Translations under genes and position numbers: made by a program
NCBI GenBank assembly: GCA_977006965.1
Contig: OZ345374.1
Coordinates: 1,178,001 to 1,242,000 of the forward strand
Source of the DNA: Phymatolithon calcareum
Taxonomy: Eukaryota; Rhodophyta; Florideophyceae; Hapalidiales
Direction of reading: 5' to 3'
DNA: 64,000 bases
Shown here: positions 55,212 through 64,000 of the stretch, piece by piece
Numbering within the stretch: the first letter of the stretch is position 1
How the letters are laid out: each line of letters begins with the position of its first letter
The notes under the pieces: model-generated
The model's input: the letters and a program-made list of their open reading frames with translations, nothing else
What the model was told of the DNA's origin: nothing
The model's database searches: none

Positions 55212-56730
55212 CCCTGCCAATTAAAAAGTGTGCTTCTGAAGCCCTTTGTACTTAAGAACTTCGCTTTTTCCTGGTTTTGTGTTCCATTTCATGCCATTTT
55301 CGCTTGCCCAAATTGTCGCTATATCAAGAAGTTTCTGCATTCCTCGTCCTGTCTTTGCTTGAAGCTGAACATCATCTGCGAACAATTGCACTGGGCAGTC
55401 TGAGACGTTTCCGTCTGTCTTGGAGACGGCTTCTGCGAATGTGTCCATGAATATATTGTATAAGCATGGACAAAGCGGGGAACCTTGAGGCACTCCTCGG
55501 TCGATGATACACCACGTTTCTGTCTCGTCTCCAGCTGATGTGACCCACGAGGGTTTTAACAGGTACGCAACCATCCTTGTTATCTCTTCAGGAAGTTTCT
55601 CCGTCAGCCTCTTCATGAGGGGATATTTGATGATTTTATTTTGAGAGCTCCCAAAGCCTCACCTTGGAGTAACGGGGCAGCTCTTGCGATAATCTCTAAG
55701 CTGAAGTCCTCTGGCTACTCAAAACGTTCTTAATTCGTAATTCTCTCCCAACAAGAGCTCCTGTGAGTCTCTTGCACTTAAACTCAATTTCTGTACTCAT
55801 CTTCGACGACGCTAGAGTACGTTGTAAAGCGACTAGTTCGATCACCGCGGTAATCCCACAGTAGGCACCCAATACTGATTTCCTCCAAAGAGGTGCTCGG
55901 TTGAATGTCAACCTTAGGGACCTTAAACGTGTTGTTCTTTCTCATATGTAAAGGATCCCTGGTAGCTTGCCTCTTCATGAGGATATCCCTTGGCACACTA
56001 TGGTATGCCGCGGATAGGTCGAGAAATGCCATGAACAGAATACCCTTTTTCATTGTACTTTTTGCCCGGAGTATAGCGAAATTTGTGCTTCTGTCTTTCC
56101 GAAAACCCAGCTGAACCTTGTTGAAGCAGTAGTTGTCGCGTATGTATGCATCTAGAGCTGAGTCAATGATTTTCCTGGCTTCACTTAAAAGAGATATGGG
56201 CCTGTAGTTTGCTGCGACATGAGCTGGGCTTTTCTTGTATAAGGGAATTAGAGTTGCTTGGCGCCATGCCCGAGGAAGACATTTGAGTCTCCCGAATGTT
56301 TCCCGTAATGCTAGCATTATTTCGAGCCCTGCTTCTTTGTTCGCGTACAACATTTCGACCGCAACTCCGTCGGGACCTACCGCCTTCCCCTTCCATACTC
56401 TGTTGAATGCTCTTGCGATGAGCTGCTTCATTGCCCTATTGAGAATAAAAGTACGCAACGGAAGATTCCAATCTTCTTCCACTTGAGATGTACGCTGAGA
56501 ATTTGCTTGGGTGGACAGGAGCCCCGAGAGCTTTGTTTGCTCCTTTCCTTCGGGATTTTGGCTTCATGATCTTGCTTGTGGTGTTCGCCGCCTCGCTCGA
56601 CTCCATTTTCTCACTCTCCTCAAGGTATCTTTCAAAGTGGTGGCATTTTGCTTTTCTCACCTTCTTCTTTAACAGCATTTTCACCACCCTGATGAAGTGT
56701 GTTTGTCCGAGAGCAGTGCACACATGCTGT
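55212..56730 (-). mobile_element. LINE family E reverse transcriptase, split by an insertion
   Basis: The minus strand encodes GKAVGPDGVAVEML, ATLIPLYKK, NYRPISLLSEARKIID, VQLGFRKDRSTNFAI and FLDLSAAYHSVPRDILMKR (55983-56482). After a 348-base insertion the same frame of ideas continues with LTEKLPEEITRMV, VPQGSPLCPCLYNIF and FADDVQL (55221-55606). Upstream, 56436-56723 holds a basic segment of the same element. It joins family B at about 55211. Confidence 0.78.
55621..55968 (-). mobile_element. LINE family A, 5'-truncated, inserted in family E
   Basis: GCCTCTTCATGAGG occurs at 55607-55620 and 55969-55982. The 348-base insert ends, on the minus strand, with AAAATAAAATCATCAAATAT and matches the insert in repeat-family copy 1 and the fragment near 52.1 kb. 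Confidence 0.87.
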
Positions 56731-58080
56731 AACCATTGACGACGGTTTGGCGTTTTGCCGTTTCGGGCCCTTTTCTTTTACGACCAAATTTGTCCCGTGC
56801 ACCTCAGTCGTCATCTTGCGATATGATGTTCTACTGCTCTTCCTTTTGAAACACCATTAACTGTATTTCTTGTCAAATTACTAGTGCACAACACAAGATC
56901 TGATGATCTCCGTAGAGAAGAACAAAGCTGTATGCATATCTCCGTGTCATCCTTCGACTGGACAACCCGTGCGCGGTGCCCCAAGTGCTACTACAGGGTG
57001 CACATCTAGACCCGGTTACTTTTAGCGACTTTCCCGACCTAGGCGTACATACAGCTCTCGACGTGTCGCGGACCTCAAAGAGTACAAATTTGCATGCAAC
57101 CTCATTTGGAGTTGTAATCGATCTGCACACGGGGCTATTGACTGCTGTAGCAACAGCACCGCATAATGGTCAAGTAAATTGATATGAGGCGAGAATCTCA
57201 ACATTGATTGACGAGGCTAGCCAAATGAGTCCAAATGCGGAGCATGCTTACAGAACATGGCTGTAGTAAAGGATAGGCAGTAGAGGGAATGTGTCTCTGC
57301 TTAAAAGAGATACGCCGGTAATCCTCAATTCAGGGCGAAAGAAAGGCGAACAGAAATAGTTGAGCCCACCTGTGATATTGTAGAAAAACTACCCGTGCGC
57401 ACCTGTGCGAATATTTCGGTACGATACAGTCAGGAATGTTGAGGTCGTCGATTAGAGTCCTGTCACAAGCAATGCCGCAGTACTCACGGGAAGCAGTTAC
57501 GCGAGTACCCAAGATGAATCCCATCCAGGAGCATGTTAGAGGCCCCTACATGTTGCGTAACGTAAAATTTGTGTAACTTAGATGTCCTGCAATAAAGAAA
57601 GAAAGAAATAGTTGACATCTTCCTTTAGCTTCTCTGCATGCTCTGTTCCTGTCGATGTGATGGCGATCCTGGAGTTCTTAAATTGGGGAATACGAAGCTC
57701 CACAAGCGTGGGAATTTATCTTGCCAGGGGACAACATGACGGTGGATCGCTACATTGAACCATCTTCTCCGGAGTATGACGCCAAACTAGGAATAATTCG
57801 AGCACTAAAAGAAGGAGCGTCTTCGAGGTCCAGATGTTGAGTAACGTAGGCTTTTTGTAACTCAGATATCTTCCAATAAAGAAAGAAAGAAAAATTTCTA
57901 GCTTCTACAGTGTCATACAATCTTTATTCTTACTTCTGCATATGGCACCTCTTTTAGTTCAAGACATCATGTGGTCATTACAGCTCGACCGGCCTTTGGG
58001 TCGGCTTCTAATGGCTACTTGTTCCATCGTTATCACTGTTTGGCAGAGCCTCAGCCCGGGTGACACATGTGGGCACAATG
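56731..58080. other. Transposon-derived or unassigned DNA with two similar tails
   Basis: No gene is recognised. About 57548-57611 and 57834-57893 share GTAACGTA, TTTGTAACT and end in CAATAAAGAAAGAAAGAAA, like 3' tails of two retroelements. Confidence 0.4.
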
Positions 58081-58398
58081 TTAGCACTCCTGAATGATAT
58101 CCACGGGATTTCCACTTTTCAAGAATGCATCCACTTCTAGTCGATCAGTTGGGTCATTAGACAGAGCGGCATGTTTCAGCATAAATACAGTGCGTTTTGC
58201 GCATTTGTAGTAGCGCTCTTTGTCATCTCCGCATTTTTCACGCAATGCGTGCTCCAACCTCCTTGCACGGTCTGCTGTATTGACCGTCCTCCTTGACGGA
58301 TGTCTCTTGACGTAAGCGGACATAATCTTTTGTATGACTTGATTGCACTCAGTTGTTGAGAAAGTCTCCCATCCAGACACTCTACGTCTCGGTGCCAT
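58081..58398 (-). CDS. Hypothetical 105-residue basic protein
   Basis: Not recognised. The frame is complete from an ATG and encodes a basic, helical product (RRVSGWETFSTTECNQVIQK, then YYKCAKRTVFMLKHAA) with four cysteines (CNQ, CGD, CAK and the last residue). It is followed upstream by a second small frame on the same strand, and the neighbourhood is mobile DNA, so it may be an accessory frame of a transposon. Confidence 0.4.
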   Translation of the reverse strand: MAPRRRVSGWETFSTTECNQVIQKIMSAYVKRHPSRRTVNTADRARRLEHALREKCGDDKERYYKCAKRTVFMLKHAALSNDPTDRLEVDAFLKSGNPVDIIQEC

Positions 58399-58448
58399 TT
58401 TCTACGTCGCGAAGTTGAGCTATTGGCGGCATTCGCACCTGGTGTGTC

Positions 58449-58688
58449 TTAAGGCGACACAGAGTCATCCCCGTCGGCACAATCACTGTCAGAACTTACT
58501 TCACAAGCGCTAAGTGATTTATCGCTCTTGTTTTCATCCGAAGATACGTAATCTTTCTGAGATTTCTTACGTCTCTTCCTCGCGCGCTTCATCTTTCTGG
58601 CTTCATTCTTCTTGTTAATTTCAATCGCCTGATCCTTCCATTTGTTGATGATGTTGTGGAACAGGTTTTTGAGCAAGGTTGAGTTCAA
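58449..58688 (-). CDS. Hypothetical 79-residue lysine-rich protein
   Basis: Not recognised. A lysine/arginine cluster (EARKMKRARKRRKKSQKD) looks like a nuclear signal, followed by an acidic serine tail. It ends 50 bases before the 105-residue frame on the same strand; the two may be exons of one gene or two frames of one element. Confidence 0.35.
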   Translation of the reverse strand: MNSTLLKNLFHNIINKWKDQAIEINKKNEARKMKRARKRRKKSQKDYVSSDENKSDKSLSACEVSSDSDCADGDDSVSP

Positions 58689-61100
58689 TCAGATTCTTAC
58701 CAGTTTATTCAGAGACGGCTAACGCCGTCCTTATTTATCCTACAAATTCTACGCGTGCAAACTTATTCTTCCATGCGTAGTAACATTATATCAAACATTG
58801 GTGTAGCAACCCAAGGCGTTCTTCCAAGTAAGGGTGCTACCCAGGATGGGATCTCCATCCGTCATTATGATTCAAATTCAAGTTTCGATCAATTCAATTC
58901 AGTGCCCAGAAGAAGTCCTTATCAAATACCTGGGCGGAAAATGAGTCGCAATAGCATATGCGGCAAGAGATAATGTTTTCGGCGTCCGTACGATACAACT
59001 TCTTGTACAGTCTCCGCTTTAGAACGACCGGATACGTAGTTCACAACAGATGACACGAATTAAAGCATTGTGAGGGTCAACTGCATGGGGTGCAAGTTCC
59101 TCAACAGTGCAAAGCAGCTTTTTCCCAATTCCAGACTCTATTAAGGACCTACTTCCCCATCTTTGAAGCGCTCTCACTGGCCGAAACAATGCTCATAAAC
59201 TGGATGAAAATTTTAATTATGTCCTTTGCACCGAAGGGACTGTATCCAGTTTCAAGAAAATGTGTAGAAACAAGTTAAATATTTTCAAATATGAAGTCAG
59301 CAAAAGTATCCAATATTCGGCTCTAATCAATCATTACAGAAAAATGCTTACTGTGTTTCCTTCGAACAGTTTCAGCTTCTCGTCGGGGCGCAGCGTGAAT
59401 TTTAGTATATTTTTCGCCTGTTCCTTTGCCGATTTTAAAAAACTTTCGGTCTCGCGGCGCGAACTTGTTTGCCACCTAGACGTTCGATTTTACCAAATTT
59501 GCAATATTCCTGCGGTAGTCTACAACCATTCGAAACTTTTGACCGAGGCAATAAGAAATTCATCAAGCCCTTTTCGAGATAATTGTCCATCTTTGCAGGC
59601 GATTCTTTTTCCAGATCAGAATTACGAAAAGTGCTCTACACTCCTTATTTCATCGCCTTTCTTTGATTTTTTTTGATTTTTGGATAACCTACATTCTTGG
59701 CTTTCTATAATAGTTTTCGAAATGCGAAGAACGGATCAGGAAGTGGTCTTAAACTGCGCGTTTAAGGAGCTGTCCCGATTTTCGAAGGAACCCTCTGCTG
59801 AGAATTTCTAGAAAAAGTTTCCACGGCGCGAGGACTTTTTTTTTGCTTAGCCAGTTATGTACTGCCATAACAGAATGTGTCCAATGAGCTTCTCGGATTG
59901 CCAAGCTCATAAAAAATAAAAGTGAAAATCTAAGATGGGGATGTAGGTCCTTAACATCTCCATCGAAAAATCCCTGCTGTCCAGGTCACAAATATCTTTC
60001 ATCAAATTATCACGAAGAACCTGCAGTTGATCATCTGGAAACCTGTGAGGGTGCCGATGGCACGTGCCACCTGTGCCGACGAAGCTCCTACGGTGCAGCG
60101 GCGTTGGCACTGAGCATTGGCACGCACATACGCGCGCCTAACAGGAGCATATCATACGACTATAGTATGACAATTTTTTTAGTGAGCTGTGAGTGGTCAA
60201 TGTGATTACTGCTGGTCGGAACGCAGACTTCCCATGTCAAAGAGAGAAATTTCGTTGTGACAGTGAACGGTATCGCCACTTGTAGTAAGTTCATTTGAGA
60301 GATTGAATGAAATTTGGGATTTCCTCTGAAATATTTTATGAACCAAAGTAGTTGCAACAAAATACACTTCGGCTTCAGACTAAAACACGTGCTTAAAGCA
60401 AAACTAAACTCAATGCGGCTGTCAAAAGGCATATCTCTATTACATGTAAATCTGTGGAGGAGAGGAGGGTCATGTTCTTTGACGAGGGTACCATCATTTC
60501 CGTTCGTGAAACTAAAAACTCTATGACTAACTGTTAGTAAGAGGTTTCTCCTTGCCTGATAAGCAACGTTAAGAATTCGACTCGTTGGATCTAGTAGCCT
60601 TTGTTCATGATTATATTTCGCCCATGGTTAAGGGGAAAGCCAGACCGATAAGTAGATCTATCTCTACAGAGGCTCATACATGTTTTAGATTCTGCCGTTG
60701 CGAAGAAATTGCTAGAGAGGACATAATGCTTTTTCCTGTCAGTGCATCGTGGACTGATAAGGGTTAAATGTGGCTGTGCCTGATTGGCAATTAACTGCTC
60801 TCAGATATAGGGACAATCTATAGGTGCCCTTCATTGGGTTAAACAGTCTCCTCAAATTGACAATGGAGCTCTATTCTCCGTCACAAGGGTGCTAAATTGT
60901 TTGCTATTGCTACCTAATATCCTTTTTGCGGCAAACGCCTTACTACTGGCAATTAGAAAAGATACTTGAGAACAAGAGAAGTAGTTCGCGTCGCTCCATG
61001 CGGAACACATTTTGGTCACAATCACAAGGCTTACAGTCTAATAACAGTACTTCTTCAGCTTCCACTTTCATATTGACTTGCATCCAGGACTGTTGAGATA
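58689..61100. other. A/T-richer intergenic DNA, no recognised gene
   Basis: Only short frames without motifs are seen on both strands. Confidence 0.3.
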
Positions 61101-61107
61101 GTTGAAG

Positions 61108-61464
61108 CAGGGGAGTGTTATGGGGGGGAGTAACACGAACCCCTTATCATACCGATTTTTTGGATTTGCGTCTATAGTGTGTGTTTGATATAATTTTGCA
61201 GGGATTAATTGCTTCATAAAAAGGAGAATGAAAGCTGAAAATATGGCCCTCGTTCCCGGAACATTGGGAGTTGCCAATGTAGCGGTCGCTCTCGTTGCAG
61301 TATTCGATTTTGTGGTGAAAAACAATAAAAATATTCTGTAAACAAGAGTTATTAATGATACAGCCTGAACTCATAATTTTTGCAGGCACATCAATGTCAT
61401 GCTTTTGCAGACAAGTTTTGAAACAAAAAAAATCAGTGTTACTCCCCCCCATAACATTCCCCTG
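61108..61464. mobile_element. MITE with 29-bp inverted repeats and 7-bp target duplication
   Basis: The left end CAGGGGAGTGTTATGGG (61108-61136) is inverted at 61436-61464 with one mismatch in 29 positions. GTTGAAG flanks it at 61101-61107 and 61465-61471. The 357-base interior has no convincing gene. The CAGGGG ends and short duplication resemble hAT-like or related non-autonomous elements (inference). Confidence 0.9.
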
Positions 61465-61619
61465 GTTGAAGCGTATTTTAAAATATATCTTTCAAAACGT
61501 AGTACCAGAACAGGTCTGTACAGATAATGTTCAGAGAGCCCGGCGGCACAGTTCAACTGCACTGTAGCCGAAAATGGAGCGTTGCGGCGTTTGATCTCAA
61601 GTTTTTCCAAACTCTCTGA

Positions 61620-64000
61620 GACTGGGACAGCACTATGCACAACGACATAGAGGAGCCGGTTCCAGTGGAGCAAGTGGCTCTGAAATTGGCCATGGGGGCT
61701 CGAGTGACGACGTTATCACGCCAGGATACGATGCACTCCTCCCATCCCATTGCATTTCAGATGAGGTCTATAAGCTCTACGAAAGTTTTTGCGACACGTC
61801 AGAGCCTATTTTCGATGGAAACGAAACGTTAGATCCATCGTTAGATGTGCTCTGCGATCAAGGAAAAATTCTCCTTGATTTTTGCTGCAGGAGGATGTTT
61901 ACGAGGAAAGAAGTTGCGGAGCATTATGACCTGAGCACTAAGATGACCGGGATAGGAAACTGATATTGTCCGTCTGCATTCCTTGCCCAGTTTCCAACTA
62001 GAAGCCAGTTTGTCAACTACGTGGCGAAAGTACGAAGGAAATTTGTGGCATGCCAGGGGTGGCGTGTGGCCAGTATCAAGACTTGTCTCGGACAAAATAC
62101 AACCGGTGTCTATCGTTGCCCACAACATCTGATTTTGAAAGAGATTTCGAAGGCTGGAGGAATGCAATCCATAATGAACTACAAGGAGAATATTCTTCAA
62201 GGCGAGCGCGTGTTTTCCAGTGCCATTGACTCCAACTCCATGAAAGCAAACTCTCAAACTATACCATCTCTAGGGAGGCTGGTTGCTTTTGATCTTTATG
62301 CAGACGGCACGACGCTTGCCAAGTCTGGCGTTCACAGTGAAAAAAACGTCCGGCTGAGACTTGTTAACATAAAGGGACGAAGTACAGAGTGGCACGAAAT
62401 TGGAATTGCCCCGTCAATGCAGGACAATCATTCAGTCTCAAGAACGAAAATGGCATTCGAGCGAGCGCTTCTTTTTCAAATGTTTTTGTTTCTCCTTCTC
62501 AAAGATGTATCGATTGCATCTAAGAAGGGAATATTCTTGGAAGGCGAACATATTCCTCTGATTCTGCGGCTTAATGCAATTGTTGCGGATCAGAAACAGG
62601 AAAGACCTTTCTTTTGTCTAAAGTCGACTGGAAGTTTCAGAGATTGCTCACAGTGTATAATGCACACGAGAGACCTAACAGAAGGTCCAGAGGAGAGCAG
62701 TGGTGATGAATCTGAAAGAGAAACTCGGTTGGATGGAGACATATATCAGGCGCAAACTTCCTTATCCACAGTTCAAGTCGGTCGAAATGTTCGACGTACT
62801 GTCTGGAAGCAGATTGTTGTTGTCAAAGAGATACTAGGTATATTGCAGGTGCGCAATGGAGCTCCAGATGTGATCAGATGCAGAGCTTATTTGAGAAGAA
62901 TGAGTGCCATTGAGCTAACACCAGCGCTGTCATGTATCTATGGATTGTGAACCGAGCCATACCACCTGTACGACAGCATCGCTTATGACAGACTGCATGC
63001 TTTCGATCTTGGATTACTTCGCACACTTCCTGACATGGCTTTCAGTTTACTGAAAACTGCAGGATACAACAAAAGTATGGTCAGGAAATCTGAACTCATC
63101 CGCATAGCTAATCAGCGCTTTCAAGATCTTCCACGCGTTTTTCCTTTAAATGTGGCGCCTTTTCGTCAAGATGGAAACGAAGTTCATCCTGGAATGACGG
63201 GTACTGATAGACAACAAATCGCCACATTCCTATGGGTTGCATTAATGGGATTACAGCCATACACAAGTGCGGACAGCGACATGCTTTTGCAGGCTGCTCT
63301 ATATCTCAATGAGATTCAGGTACAACTACGAGGTATTAACCAAAGCCGGGCGTCACGGATGCGAACGAAAAGTCAAATTGAAGATTTGCAAAAGCTATGT
63401 TTTGAGGCAGGCATATATCTGTCTAGGGCAGTATCGGTACCAATTACTACAAAACTTCATCGCACGATGAGGCATGTGAGAGACCACTTATATATGTTCG
63501 GGTGCTCAAGACTGGGAGAGTCTGATGAGAACGAAACTATGCACAAGCCAACCAAAAAGAGCTATTACGCGACGAATAAGAAAATTGAGTTAATTGGACC
63601 ACAACTTCTCGCCGTACGAGCAATCGCGCAAACACACCCGAGCACTTCTGTATCACAGAGTGGTGATTTTGATTCTTCCTACGTTTCGTCAGTCCTAATG
63701 GTTGTAGGTCCCCATCAGAGGGAAAGGGCAACTAGATACGAGGAGCTCGAATTCTCCTTTGGCTACTCGCAAAAATGCAACACCGAGGCAATGAAGCTGG
63801 AGGTCTTGTTAAAAGGGTAGTCCGTGAATCATGTGCTACAAATTGTGACCGCTCAGATACAGCCATCCACTCTGGAACAAGTTTGGAAGCAGCGGAATTC
63901 TATGAAATTCAATGCAGTGTTTCCATGGATAGAGGAATCTGAGACCGGAGTCGATGTGCGCCAGATAGCATATGCTGGAAAGAATATTAATAGCGCTGGG
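61620..64000 (+). pseudogene. Large DDE-type transposase, broken by three in-frame stops and the window edge
   Basis: One frame runs from about 61620 to the right edge with only three stops: TGA at about 61961, TGA at 62948-62950 and TAG at 63818-63820. It encodes VAFDLYADGTTLAKSG, WHEIGIAPSM, GIFLEGEHIPLILRL, a cysteine pair (FRDCSQC) and RLHAFDLGLLRTLPDM, phrases that recur in large Plavaka/Tnp2-like transposases of fungi, oomycetes and algae (family assignment tentative). After the last stop the frame reads on to the end (SVNHVLQIVTAQIQP). There are no frameshifts, so it died recently, or the stops are suppressed. Confidence 0.6.

Noticed and set aside
61068-61325. 85-codon minus frame in the MITE
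   Set aside because: It crosses the inverted repeat and the insertion boundary, so it is not a gene.

Overview
The window looks like nuclear DNA of a eukaryotic alga, most consistent with a florideophyte red alga of the Chondrus type (inference). The reasons are that most genes are intron-free, that the few introns are short, that gene-dense islands alternate with transposon-rich stretches, and that a nuclear gene encodes a plastid-type ribosomal protein bL17 with a leader. No rRNA, tRNA, CRISPR array or bacterial operon was seen.

Island 1 (1-15.5 kb) is rich in chromatin genes: a SET-domain methyltransferase cut by the left window edge, a CDCA7-like 4CXXC zinc-finger gene, an ENY2/SUS1-like SAGA/TREX-2 subunit and a GON4L-like SANT protein. 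A PDIA6-like protein disulfide isomerase and a coiled-coil protein lie among them. At 15.7-18.6 kb there are duplicated copies of an unrecognised repeat-protein gene, each preceded by a fragment of the NKAP gene. A poor region follows (18.6-26 kb) with a pair of tiny paralogous proteins that look N-myristoylated and a decayed PGBD-like DNA transposon with intact terminal inverted repeats.

Island 2 (26.2-32.2 kb) holds plastid bL17, SDHAF3/ACN9 (three exons), SAE1/AOS1, AATF/BFR2 (two exons), TXNL4A/DIB1 and an armadillo-like fragment next to a second PGBD-like copy. At 32-38 kb lie that transposon, a LINE fragment, a cluster of palindromes and a broken TnpB/Fanzor-like gene.

Island 3 (38.3-49.6 kb) holds an unrecognised, probably plastid-targeted repeat protein, two more copies of the repeat-protein family, the parental NKAP gene and an NKAP pseudogene, a mitochondrial uL10-like gene and a zinc-finger/low-complexity protein. 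From 50 kb to the right edge the DNA is mostly mobile: nested, 5'-truncated LINEs with target-site duplications, a MITE with a 7-bp duplication, and a large DDE-type transposase broken by in-frame stops that runs off the window.

The two most unusual items are the NKAP-linked repeat-protein family, with 3, 1 and 5 internal units of about 52 residues and a shared promoter, and the Fanzor relic beside a cluster of near-perfect palindromes. Intron positions were worked out by hand from frame continuity and family motifs; no alignments or searches were run.
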